DNA from: Streptomyces hyderabadensis
Lineage (GTDB): Bacteria; Actinomycetota; Actinomycetes; Streptomycetales; Streptomycetaceae
Assembly: GCF_020404845.1 (NCBI RefSeq)
Contig: NZ_JAIOJZ010000054.1
Span: 1 to 52,255, forward strand
Length of the DNA stretch: 52,255 nucleotides
Direction: 5' to 3'
The notes beneath the pieces are model-generated. The model saw nothing but the letters and a program-made list of their open reading frames with translations, made no database searches and was not told the DNA's origin. The position numbers and the translations under genes were made by a program. Each line of letters opens with the position of its first letter. The stretch's first letter is position 1. Of the stretch, positions 41,075-49,015 are shown one piece after another.

Positions 41075-41118
41075 CGTGCATCAGGCACTCGTTCGCGGCA
41101 CCGGCAGGGCACCGTGCA
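41072..41118. repeat. CACCGTGCA direct repeats upstream of the -35
   Basis: Identical 9-mers at 41072-41080 and 41110-41118, 38 bp apart. They sit just upstream of the proposed -35, where an activator such as the nearby PucR protein could bind. Confidence 0.4.
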
Positions 41119-41269
41119 CAGTCGGGGCGTGGCCGCGGACGGCGGCGGGCCCGTCGGCGGTGCGGTCCGCACCGTCCCCGCGGCCCGGCTGTGCGGCTCG
41201 CACCTTGCGGCCGCCGGCGGGCCCGCACAGGGTGGGCCGACCGCCCCTGCCCGTCCACCTGGAGGTGCT

Positions 41270-41989
41270 GTGAAGCTCACGGTCGTGCTGCCCGTCATCA
41301 CCGACGCGTTCACCGAGGAGGTCCGCCGCGAGGTGGGTGCCTGGGTGTCGCCCGGCACGGAGGTCGAGGTCCGCCGCATCGCGCGCGGCACCGCCTCCAT
41401 CGAGTCCGAGTACGACGAGGCGCTCGCCACACCCGGCATCCTCGACGCGGTCCGCGAGGCGGCGGCGGAGGGTGCCGACGCGGTGTTCGTCAGCTGCTTC
41501 GGCGACCCCGGTGTGCAGGCCGCCCGGGAGATCGTGGACATCCCGGTGGTCGGCGGCTTCGAGCCCGCCGTGCTCACCTCCCTCGCGCTCGGCGAGCGCA
41601 CGGGCGTGATCACCGTGCTGCCGAACGTGCTGCCGATGCTGCACGGCCTGGTCCGGCGCTACGCGCTGACCGGACGGGTCGGCCCGATCCGGGTGGTCGA
41701 CATCCCGGTCCTGGACCTGGACGCCGGCGACCGGCTGCTCGACGCGCTGGCCGGGCAGGCCCGGGCCGCGGTGGCCGCGCGGGAGGCGGACGTGATCGTG
41801 CTCGGCTGCACCGGAATGCTCGGGGTGGCCGCGGCCCTCCAGGAACGCCTCGCGGCCGAGGGCCCGTTCGTCCCTGTCGTCGACCCCACCGGGGCTGCGA
41901 TCATGTGGCTGGAGTCGCAGGTGCGGCTCGGGGTGCGGCCCAGCCGTACCACCTACCAGCCGCCCCGGCCGAAGGACCGCATCGCCTGA
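41270..41989 (+). CDS. Asp/Glu racemase-superfamily protein (hydantoin racemase-like)
   Basis: This 239-aa protein starts at GTG 41270 with GGAGGTG upstream. The two catalytic Cys expected of the family are in FVSCFGDPGVQAAREIV (about residue 74) and VIVLGCTGMLGVA (about residue 181). It has pseudo-twofold symmetry and the GLVRRYALTGRVGPIR insert of hydantoin racemases. It would interconvert the two forms of a 5-substituted hydantoin or a related acid. It is divergent from the NCS1/hydantoinase operon and 45 bp before the class V enzyme. Confidence 0.9.
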   Translation: MKLTVVLPVITDAFTEEVRREVGAWVSPGTEVEVRRIARGTASIESEYDEALATPGILDAVREAAAEGADAVFVSCFGDPGVQAAREIVDIPVVGGFEPAVLTSLALGERTGVITVLPNVLPMLHGLVRRYALTGRVGPIRVVDIPVLDLDAGDRLLDALAGQARAAVAAREADVIVLGCTGMLGVAAALQERLAAEGPFVPVVDPTGAAIMWLESQVRLGVRPSRTTYQPPRPKDRIA

Positions 41990-42034
41990 CGACCATCCCC
42001 CGTCCGCCTGGCCCCACGACCCTGGAGTTGCCCC

Positions 42035-43237
42035 ATGGCCCTCGACGTCGCCGCGATCCGCGCGCACGTGCCCGCCCTGAAGTCCGGTACCGCGCGGTTC
42101 GACGCGCCGGGCGGTACGCAGACCCCGCAGCCGGTGATCGACGCGATCTCGGCGGCGCTGACCGCCCCGCTCGCCAACCGGGGGCGCACCACGGAGGGCG
42201 AGCGCAACGCGGACCGCATCGTCGACGGGGCCCGGTCCGCGCTCGCCGACCTCCTCGGCACCGCGCCGGGGACGGTCGTCTTCGGGCGCAGCGCCACCCA
42301 GCTCGCCTACGACCTGTCCCGGACCCTGGCCAAGGGGTGGGGGCCGGGCGACGAGGTGGTGGTCACCCGGCTCGACCACGACTCGAACATCCGGCCCTGG
42401 GTGCAGGCGGCCGAGTCGGTGGGGGCGGGGGTGCGGTGGGCGGACTTCGACCCGGCCACGGGCGAGCTGCGTCCCGAGCACCTCGCGGCGGTGCTGGGTC
42501 CGCGCACCAGGCTGGTCGCGGTCACCGGCGCGTCGAACCTGATCGGGACCATGCCGGACCTGCCCGCGCTGGCGTCCCTCGTGCACGCGCAGGGGGCGCA
42601 CTTCCACGTCGACGCGGTGCACTACGCCTCGCACGCCGTGGTGGACCTGGCTGCGACGGGCGCGGACACGCTGGTGTGCTCGCCGTACAAGTTCCTCGGC
42701 CCGCACCTGGGCGTGCTGACCGGCCGGGCCGAGCTGCTGGAGTCGCTGCGCCCGGACAAGCTGCTGCCGTCCGCGGACACCGTGCCCGAGCGGTTCGAGC
42801 TGGGCACCCTGCCGTACGAGTTGCTGGCCGGGGCGAGCGCGGCGGTGGACTTCCTGGCGGGGCTCGACCCCGAGGCCGGGGGCTCGCGCCGGGACCGGCT
42901 GGTCGCCTCCTTCGCGGCACTGGAGGCGCACGAGGACGCGCTGCGGGAGCGGATCGAGCGAGGGCTCGCGGACCTCGGCGGGGTCACGGTGTACTCGCGG
43001 GCCGCGCGGCGCACTCCCACGCTGCTGTTCACCGTGGCGGGCCTGCGCCCGGCGGACGTGTACCGGCAGCTGGCCGGGCACGGGATCGACGCGCCGGCCG
43101 GTTCCTTCTACGCCGTGGAGGCCGCGCGCCGGCTGGGTCTCGGCGACGAGGGCGGCGTGCGCGTGGGCCTCGCGCCGTACAGCAGCGCGGAGGACGTGGA
43201 CCGGCTGCTGACGGCGCTCGGCGCCCTGGAGCGCTGA
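42035..43237 (+). CDS. Cysteine-desulfurase-like class V PLP enzyme
   Basis: This 400-aa fold-type I PLP enzyme has the pyridine-stacking His in RLDHDSN, PLP Asp in HVDAVHYASH, and the Schiff-base Lys in VCSPYKFLGPHLG (about residue 228). It belongs to the branch annotated as cysteine desulfurase-like; the flexible-loop Cys needed for persulfide formation is not obvious (the C-terminal region reads APAGSFYAVEAARRLGLG). It might therefore be a C-S or C-N lyase rather than a true desulfurase. It shares an operon with the racemase. Confidence 0.85.
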   Translation: MALDVAAIRAHVPALKSGTARFDAPGGTQTPQPVIDAISAALTAPLANRGRTTEGERNADRIVDGARSALADLLGTAPGTVVFGRSATQLAYDLSRTLAKGWGPGDEVVVTRLDHDSNIRPWVQAAESVGAGVRWADFDPATGELRPEHLAAVLGPRTRLVAVTGASNLIGTMPDLPALASLVHAQGAHFHVDAVHYASHAVVDLAATGADTLVCSPYKFLGPHLGVLTGRAELLESLRPDKLLPSADTVPERFELGTLPYELLAGASAAVDFLAGLDPEAGGSRRDRLVASFAALEAHEDALRERIERGLADLGGVTVYSRAARRTPTLLFTVAGLRPADVYRQLAGHGIDAPAGSFYAVEAARRLGLGDEGGVRVGLAPYSSAEDVDRLLTALGALER

Positions 43238-43264
43238 GGCACACCCCGCAGCACGCCACGTGAA

Positions 43265-43299
43265 GCGAAGCGGCACGCGCCCCCCGCGTGCCGCTTCGC
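43265..43299. terminator. Bidirectional terminator hairpin
   Basis: GCGAAGCGGCACGCG (43265-43279) and CGCGTGCCGCTTCGC (43285-43299) form a perfect 15-bp stem with a CCCCC loop, between convergent genes ending at 43237 and 43325. One of the strongest hairpins in the window. Confidence 0.85.
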
Positions 43300-43324
43300 C
43301 GTGTGGTCCACCGGCCTGCCGGGT

Positions 43325-45595
43325 TCAGGTCAGCGGCACGGTCACCTCTCCGGTGCCCTCTCCCTCCGCGCCGCCCGCGACCCGGACGGTGAAGGGGCGG
43401 TCGGTGCCGCTCGCGGTGACCCGCAGGACGTCCCCGTCGCGCCGCACGCGGAAGGCCGCGGCCGGGGTGCCCAGCAGGTCGGGCACGGTGACCTCGGCCG
43501 CGTAGCCGGCGTCTGCGGAGGGGTGGACCAGCAGGGTCGGGGCGTCCAGCCAGTCGCCGTCGGGCCGCCGGTCGTCGGAGGCCAGCGGCAGGACGGCGCC
43601 CTCGCGGACGTACAGCGGCAGGCTGTCGTAGCCGTGCCGTTCGGTGCGCCAGGCCGGGCCGGTGACGCGCTCGCCGGTCAGGAGGTGGGTCCAGGTGCCC
43701 TCGGGGAGGTAGACCTCGACCTCGCCCTCCTCGGTGAACACCGGGACGACCAGGAGGTCGGAGCCGAGCATGTACTGGCGGTCCAGCACACGGCACGCCG
43801 GGTCGTGCGGGTACTCCAGGACCATCGGCCGCATCATCGGCACGCCGGTGCGGTGGGCCTCGGCGGCGACGCCGTACAGGTAGGGCATCAGGCGGTGCTT
43901 GAGGAGGGTGAAGCGGCGGGCGACGTCGACCGCCTCCTCGCCGAACTCCCACGGCACCCGGTACGACGAGGAGCCGTGCAGCCTGCTGTGCGAGGAGAGC
44001 AGGCCGAAGGCGAGCCAGCGCTTGAAGACCGCCGGGTCGGGCGTGCCCTCGAAGCCGCCGATGTCGTGGCTCCAGAAGCCGAAGCCGCTCAGGGACAGGG
44101 ACAGGCCGCCCCGCAGTGACTCGGCCATCGCCTCGAAGGACGACCAGCAGTCGCCGCCCCAGTGGACGGGGTACTGCTGGCCGCCCGCGGTCGCCGAGCG
44201 GGCGAAGAGGACGGCCTCGCCCTGGCCGCGCTCCTTCTCGAGGAGTTCGAAGACGGTGCGGTTGAACAGGTGCGTGTAGTAGTTGTGCATGCGCTCCGGG
44301 TCGGAGCCGTCGTGCCAGACCACGTCGGTGGGGATGCGCTCGCCGAAGTCGGTCTTGAAGCAGTCCACCCCCTGGTCGAGCAGCGGCTTGAGCTTCCCGG
44401 CGTACCAGTCGCGGGCGGCGGGGCTGGTGAAGTCGACCAGGCCCATGCCGGCCTGCCACAGGTCCCACTGCCAGATGTCGCCGTCCGGCCTGCGCACCAG
44501 GTGCCCGAGGGCGGCGGCCTCGTCGAAGAGCGGGGACTTCTGGGCGATGTAGGGGTTGATCCAGGCGCTGACCCTGAGCCCCTTGGCCTTCAGCCGGGCG
44601 AGCATGCCGTCCGGGTCCGGGAAGACGTCCGGGTCCCACTGGAAGTCGCACCACTGGTACTCGCGCATCCAGAAGCAGTCGAAGTGGAAGACGGAGAGCG
44701 GGATGCCGCGCTCGGCCATGCCGTCCACGAACGAGGTCACCGTCTGCTCGTCGTAGGAGGTGGTGAAGGAGGTGGTGAGCCACAGGCCGAAGGACCAGGC
44801 GGGGGGCAGGGCGGGGCGTCCGGTGAGGGCGGTGTAGCGGGTGAGGACGTCCTTCGGGGTGGGTCCGGCGACGACGTGGTACTCCAGCGTCTGGTCCTCG
44901 ACGCTGAACTGCACCTGGCCGACGGACTCGGAGCCGACCTCGAAGGAGACCGCGCCGGGGTGGTTGACGAAGACGCCGTAGCCGCGCGAGGAGAGGTAGA
45001 ACGGGACGTTCTTGTAGGCCTGCTCGCTGCTGGTGCCGCCGTCGGCCTGCCACATGTCGACGACCTGGCCGTTCTTGACGAACGGGGTGAACCGCTCGCC
45101 GAGGCCGTAGACCTGCTCGCCGACGCCGAGGGCGAGGCGGCTGACCATGTGGTGGGCGCCGTCGCCGGTGGTGGCGAAGGCGGTGCCCTTGGCGTCGGCG
45201 CGGGTCAGCTCGCGCCCGTCCGCGTCGTGGAAGGTGAGGCCGAAGGGGCCCTCGCGGTCCAGGCGGAGGGTGAGCGGGCCGCTGGTCAGCTCGGTGACGG
45301 TGCCCTCCTGGCGCACCTCGCCGGCGCCGTCCTCCGCCTCGGTGAGCGCGAAGTCGGGGCCCGGCCGGCGCTTTCCGGCGTGGTGGGTGACGCGGACGCC
45401 GATGACGCCCTCGGCGGGAGAGAAGCACTCGACCGTGAGGAGCGGCGCGTTGAGCGTGTCTCCCCTCCGCGTCACCTTCTTCACGGCGGCATGCGCGGTG
45501 AAGCGCTTCGATTCGGGGCGTACATCGCGCACCTCGGTGGCGTACGAGAGATGCACACCCTCACGGATGAGCCAGAAGCCGTCGGTGAACTTCAT
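43325..45595 (-). CDS. yicI: GH31 alpha-xylosidase (YicI-like)
   Basis: This 756-aa protein opens MKFTDGFWLIREGVHLSYAT as in YicI. The nucleophile Asp is in FKTDFGERIPTD near residue 415 and the acid/base Asp in HWGGDCWSSFE near 481, matching E. coli YicI (416 and 482 as I recall). There is no signal peptide, so it works on imported oligosaccharides, releasing terminal alpha-xylose (isoprimeverose-type ends of xyloglucan). It is divergent from the ABC importer and shares its LacI-type operator region; a stem-loop lies in its leader. Confidence 0.94.
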   Translation of the reverse strand: MKFTDGFWLIREGVHLSYATEVRDVRPESKRFTAHAAVKKVTRRGDTLNAPLLTVECFSPAEGVIGVRVTHHAGKRRPGPDFALTEAEDGAGEVRQEGTVTELTSGPLTLRLDREGPFGLTFHDADGRELTRADAKGTAFATTGDGAHHMVSRLALGVGEQVYGLGERFTPFVKNGQVVDMWQADGGTSSEQAYKNVPFYLSSRGYGVFVNHPGAVSFEVGSESVGQVQFSVEDQTLEYHVVAGPTPKDVLTRYTALTGRPALPPAWSFGLWLTTSFTTSYDEQTVTSFVDGMAERGIPLSVFHFDCFWMREYQWCDFQWDPDVFPDPDGMLARLKAKGLRVSAWINPYIAQKSPLFDEAAALGHLVRRPDGDIWQWDLWQAGMGLVDFTSPAARDWYAGKLKPLLDQGVDCFKTDFGERIPTDVVWHDGSDPERMHNYYTHLFNRTVFELLEKERGQGEAVLFARSATAGGQQYPVHWGGDCWSSFEAMAESLRGGLSLSLSGFGFWSHDIGGFEGTPDPAVFKRWLAFGLLSSHSRLHGSSSYRVPWEFGEEAVDVARRFTLLKHRLMPYLYGVAAEAHRTGVPMMRPMVLEYPHDPACRVLDRQYMLGSDLLVVPVFTEEGEVEVYLPEGTWTHLLTGERVTGPAWRTERHGYDSLPLYVREGAVLPLASDDRRPDGDWLDAPTLLVHPSADAGYAAEVTVPDLLGTPAAAFRVRRDGDVLRVTASGTDRPFTVRVAGGAEGEGTGEVTVPLT

Positions 45596-45671
45596 GATCT
45601 TCCTTGGGTGGGGCGGGAGCTGTCGGATGGGAGCACGGGGGCCGTCTCACAGCGTTTTGATCGTACACAAG

Positions 45672-45697
45672 ACAAACCCCGCCGCAGCGGGGTTTGT
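45672..45697 (-). promoter_or_regulatory. Stem-loop in the predicted leader of the alpha-xylosidase gene
   Basis: ACAAACCCCG (45672-45681) and CGGGGTTTGT (45688-45697) form a perfect 10-bp stem with a 6-nt loop. If the promoter at 45724-45751 is right, the hairpin lies about 20 nt into the transcript and 77 nt before the start codon. On the minus strand it is followed by CTTGTGT, only weakly terminator-like. Confidence 0.6.
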
Positions 45698-45723
45698 GAC
45701 ACTCACACCTTGCTGAACTGGGA

Positions 45724-45751
45724 CTATTACGCAAGAGAGCGTTCTCGTCAC
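45724..45751 (-). promoter_or_regulatory. Promoter of the alpha-xylosidase gene
   Basis: GTGACG (45746-45751), a 16-bp spacer and TAATAG (45724-45729) on the minus strand, with the LacI-type operator inside the spacer. Confidence 0.5.
45735..45746. promoter_or_regulatory. LacI-family operator of the glycan-use locus
   Basis: GAGAGCGTTCTC, 10 of 12 positions symmetric around a central CG, the LacI/GalR operator form. It lies between the divergent alpha-xylosidase and ABC importer genes. The cognate regulator gene is not in the window. Confidence 0.6.
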
Positions 45752-45835
45752 GGCACGGAACGGAGAGAGTGAGGCCACTTTCCTCTAGCGCGGAAGCGGG
45801 TCGGTGACGTATTAGTCATCACAACAAACAAATCG

Positions 45836-45855
45836 GTCCGGCAAGGAAGCCGGAC
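45836..45855 (+). promoter_or_regulatory. 5'-leader hairpin before the sugar-binding protein gene
   Basis: GTCCGGC (45836-45842) and GCCGGAC (45849-45855) pair with the loop AAGGAA, 23 nt before ATG 45879. The loop resembles a ribosome-binding site but is too far away to serve this start directly. Confidence 0.5.
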
Positions 45856-45878
45856 GGTACGACAGCAAGGGCCGCACC

Positions 45879-47165
45879 ATGTCGAAGCGCTTCACCTCGC
45901 TCGCCTTGACAGCACACCCTCCGGCTGCCGCGCGCCGCGGGCGAGGGCGCTCACGCCGAGTCGTCGCCCCGCTCACCGCCGTGTCCGTGCTGGTCGCCGG
46001 GGCGGCACTGACCGGCTGCGGACAGCAGCGCGACGCCGGCACGTACACCGTGATGAACTCCTCGACCGACGAGTCGTACCACCGCTGGGACGCGGAGGCG
46101 ATGGCCCGCTGCGGCAAGCGGCTGGGCGTCACGATCGAGCAGCAGAGCGTCCCGGCGGCGCAGGTGATGACGAAGGCCCTGCGCATGGCCTCGTCCAAGT
46201 CGCTGCCCGACATCGTGCAGTTCGACGCGTCCGAGATGCCGACCTTCGCCGACGCGGGCGGACTGGTCGACCTCAGGACGCTCGGGCTGAGCACCGACGA
46301 CATCCCCGACGGCATCGTCGACTTCGGCTCCTACAAGGGCACGTACTACGGCGCGGCCCGCTCCGTGAACACCCTCGCCCTCTTCTACAACAAGGACGTC
46401 CTGGACAAGGCGGGCGTGAAGGTCCCCACCACCTGGGCCGAACTGCGGGAGACCGCGAAGAAGCTCACGCAGGGCAAGCAGTACGGCCTCGCGCTCAGCG
46501 CGGGCGGCGCGGAGGACGGCGTCTTCCAGTTCACGCCGTTCATGTGGTCCAACGGCGGCGACGAGACCGACCTGGACGGTCCGAAGGTGGTCGAGGCGCT
46601 GGACTACTGGAAGGGCCTGCTGAAGGACCGTTCGCTGTCGAAGTCGACGGTCAACTGGACCCAGGCGGACGTCAACGACCAGTTCATGGCCGGGAACGCG
46701 GCGATGATGATCAACGGCCCGTGGCAGGTGGAGACCCTCAACAGCGACAAGTCGCTGCACTGGGGCATCGCGCCGATCCCGGTGCCGAAGGCCGGGGACG
46801 ACTCGGTGGGCCCGCTCGGCGGTGCCGTCCTCACCGTGCCCAACACCGGTGACGAGGCCCGGGAGAAGACGGCCGGGAAGATCGTCGCGTGTCTGGCGAG
46901 CGAGCAGGAGCAGCTGACCTACGCGCTCAACAGCTGGATGGTCCCGGCCAACGCCAAGGCCGCCGCCGTCTGGCGCGAGAAGGTGCCCGAGCTGGACTCC
47001 CTCGCCGACCAGGTGGCCGTCGCCCGGTCCCGGACGGCGAAGCTCGGCGCGGGCTGGTCGAGTGTGTCGCTCGCGCTGCAGAGCGCCTTCCAGTCGGCCC
47101 TGACCGGCCAGTCCAGCGAGACCGCCCTGAAGCGCGCCCAGCAGCGGGCCACGAGCGGGAACTGA
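45879..47165 (+). CDS. Sugar ABC transporter substrate-binding lipoprotein
   Basis: This 428-aa protein has an Arg-rich N-terminus, a hydrophobic segment and the lipobox LTGC (Cys about residue 48). The mature part is a family 1 extracellular solute-binding protein with YYGAARSVNTLALFYNKDVLDKAGV and AAMMINGPWQVETL blocks. An unusually long pre-signal of some 30 residues could mean the true start is downstream, but no better ribosome site is visible. It captures an oligosaccharide for the two permeases encoded next; the ATPase must come from elsewhere (an MsiK-type shared ATPase is usual). Confidence 0.93.
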   Translation: MSKRFTSLALTAHPPAAARRGRGRSRRVVAPLTAVSVLVAGAALTGCGQQRDAGTYTVMNSSTDESYHRWDAEAMARCGKRLGVTIEQQSVPAAQVMTKALRMASSKSLPDIVQFDASEMPTFADAGGLVDLRTLGLSTDDIPDGIVDFGSYKGTYYGAARSVNTLALFYNKDVLDKAGVKVPTTWAELRETAKKLTQGKQYGLALSAGGAEDGVFQFTPFMWSNGGDETDLDGPKVVEALDYWKGLLKDRSLSKSTVNWTQADVNDQFMAGNAAMMINGPWQVETLNSDKSLHWGIAPIPVPKAGDDSVGPLGGAVLTVPNTGDEAREKTAGKIVACLASEQEQLTYALNSWMVPANAKAAAVWREKVPELDSLADQVAVARSRTAKLGAGWSSVSLALQSAFQSALTGQSSETALKRAQQRATSGN

Positions 47166-47176
47166 GGTACGCCCCC

Positions 47177-48142
47177 ATGACCACGCCCATGCCCACGTCC
47201 ACGGTCTCCGCGCAGGGGCCCGCGAAGGCGTCCGCGTCCGCCGCCGCGCCGGACCCCGGCCGGATCGCGCGGCGGCGCAGGCTCACCCAGTGGGGTTTCG
47301 TCGCCCCCGCCGTCGTCTTCATGCTGCTGTTCTTCGGCTACCCGCTCGTGCGCAACGTCGTGATGAGCTTCCAGGACTACACGCCGAAGACCTTCTTCAC
47401 CGGTGAGGCGCCGTTCAACGGCGCCGACAACTGGTCCAACGTCTTCCAGGACGCCCTGTTCGGCAAGGCCCTGTGGCACACGCTCGTCTTCACGGCGGGC
47501 TCCCTGCTCGGCCAGTTCTGCATCGGCCTGGCGCTCGCGGTCTTCTTCAGCCGCCGCTTCCCGCTGAACGGGCTGCTGCGCTCGCTGATCCTGCTGCCCT
47601 GGCTGGTGCCCATGGTGGTGTCCGGCATCGTCTGGCGCCGCATCCTCGACCAGGACACGGGCGTGCTCAACTCGTTCCTGGACACCCTCGGCATCGGCGG
47701 CCACACGCCCTGGCTGACCAGCCCGGAGATGGCCCTGGTCTCGGTCATCCTGGTCAACATCTGGATCGGCATCCCGTTCAACATGGTCATCCTGTACGGC
47801 GGTCTCCAGGAGATCCCGAAGGAGCTGCACGAGGCGGCGGCGCTGGACGGCGCCTCGGCCTGGCGGACCTTCCGCTCGGTCACCCTGCCGATGCTCAAGC
47901 CCGTCGTCACCGTGGTCCTCGTGCTGGGCTTCATGTCGACGGTGAAGATCCTGGACCTGATCCTCGCCCTGACCGACGGCGGCCCGGCCGACGCCACCCA
48001 GACGCTCGGCACCCTGACCTACCAGAACTCGTTCGTCCAGCTGGACTTCGGCGCGGGCGCCGTGGTCGGCAACGTACTCATCCTGATCTCCGCCGTGTTC
48101 GCGGTGTTCTACCTGCGGGCCAACCGCACCGAGGGGAAGTGA
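47177..48142 (+). CDS. Sugar ABC transporter permease (MalF class)
   Basis: This 321-aa protein starts at ATG 47177, 11 bp after the binding-protein stop. It has six helices after a 35-residue Ala/Pro-rich cytoplasmic tail and the EAA loop ELHEAAALDGASAWRTFRSVTLP that contacts the ATPase. TGGPADATQTLG-type periplasmic loop and C-terminal helix are typical of MalF-class carbohydrate permeases. Confidence 0.94.
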   Translation: MTTPMPTSTVSAQGPAKASASAAAPDPGRIARRRRLTQWGFVAPAVVFMLLFFGYPLVRNVVMSFQDYTPKTFFTGEAPFNGADNWSNVFQDALFGKALWHTLVFTAGSLLGQFCIGLALAVFFSRRFPLNGLLRSLILLPWLVPMVVSGIVWRRILDQDTGVLNSFLDTLGIGGHTPWLTSPEMALVSVILVNIWIGIPFNMVILYGGLQEIPKELHEAAALDGASAWRTFRSVTLPMLKPVVTVVLVLGFMSTVKILDLILALTDGGPADATQTLGTLTYQNSFVQLDFGAGAVVGNVLILISAVFAVFYLRANRTEGK

Positions 48143-48147
48143 CGTCC

Positions 48148-48975
48148 ATGGCCTCCCACCCGCCCACCGCATCCCGGCGCCGCTGGGGCTCCACCGTCGC
48201 CGGCGTGCTGATCCTGTGCGTGATGCTCTTCCCGCTGTACTGGATGCTCAACACCGCGCTCCAGCCCGACTCGGGGCTGCTTCAGGTCGACCCGGTGCCG
48301 GGCAGCCTGGATCTGTCCGGCTTCTCCAAGGCGATCAGCGACCAGGGCGGTCACCTGCTGACCTCGCTGGCGGTCTCGCTGGGCGCGGTCGCCATCTGCC
48401 TGGCGATCTCGGCGCCCGCCGCGTACGGTCTCGCGCGGTTCGGTCTGCGCGGCTCGCGCACCATCGTGTTCGGCACGCTGATCACCCAGATGGTGCCGGG
48501 CATCGTCATCGCCAACGCGCTCTACAACTCCTACGTCGACCTGGGGCTGGTCAACTCCTACTTCGGCCTGATGCTGGCGGACGCCTCGCTGGGCATCCCG
48601 TTCTCCATCGTGCTGATGCGCTCCTTCATGGTGTCGATCCCGGGCGAGGTGATCGAGGCCGCGCAGATCGACGGGGCCGGGCCGGTGCGGACGTTCCTGC
48701 GGGTGGTGCTGCCGATGAGCCGCAACTCCCTGATCACCTCGGGCCTGTTCGCGTTCCTGTTCTCCTGGAGCGACTTCATGTTCGCGCTCACCCTGAACAC
48801 GACCGACGACGTCAAGCCCATCACCCTGGGCATCTACCAGTACATCGGCGCGCACGTCGGCGACTGGGGCTCGGTGATGGCGGCCTCGGTGCTGTCGGCG
48901 GTGCCGGCGGCCGTCCTCCTCGTCCTCGCCCAGAAGTACATCGCCGCCGGGATCACCGGCGGTTCCGTCAAGTGA
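48148..48975 (+). CDS. Sugar ABC transporter permease (MalG class)
   Basis: This 275-aa protein has six helices and the EAA loop EVIEAAQIDGAGPVRTFLRV. ATG 48148 is preferred; GAGGGGA lies 10 nt upstream. The alternative GTG at 48139 overlaps the preceding stop. It pairs with the MalF-class permease. There is no ATPase gene in the operon, typical of Streptomyces sugar importers. Confidence 0.94.
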   Translation: MASHPPTASRRRWGSTVAGVLILCVMLFPLYWMLNTALQPDSGLLQVDPVPGSLDLSGFSKAISDQGGHLLTSLAVSLGAVAICLAISAPAAYGLARFGLRGSRTIVFGTLITQMVPGIVIANALYNSYVDLGLVNSYFGLMLADASLGIPFSIVLMRSFMVSIPGEVIEAAQIDGAGPVRTFLRVVLPMSRNSLITSGLFAFLFSWSDFMFALTLNTTDDVKPITLGIYQYIGAHVGDWGSVMAASVLSAVPAAVLLVLAQKYIAAGITGGSVK

Positions 48976-49015
48976 AACCCGCACGCCCCGCAAGCACGGA
49001 GATGAGCAGCACAGC

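Larger units (their letters stand above)
40968..41269. other. Divergent regulatory region, no gene
   Basis: 302 bp between the NCS1 operon and the racemase operon. It carries a possible minus-strand promoter (41046-41074) and a pair of CACCGTGCA direct repeats (41072-41118). No convincing small gene is seen. Confidence 0.6.

Noticed and set aside
41119..41269. Short peptide gene before the racemase
   Set aside because: Frames are open but without ribosome site or recognisable sequence; the racemase GTG has a clear GGAGGTG.
45672..45697. Terminator of an unseen small RNA
   Set aside because: No promoter or T-run in a suitable position was found; a leader hairpin of the alpha-xylosidase gene explains it better.
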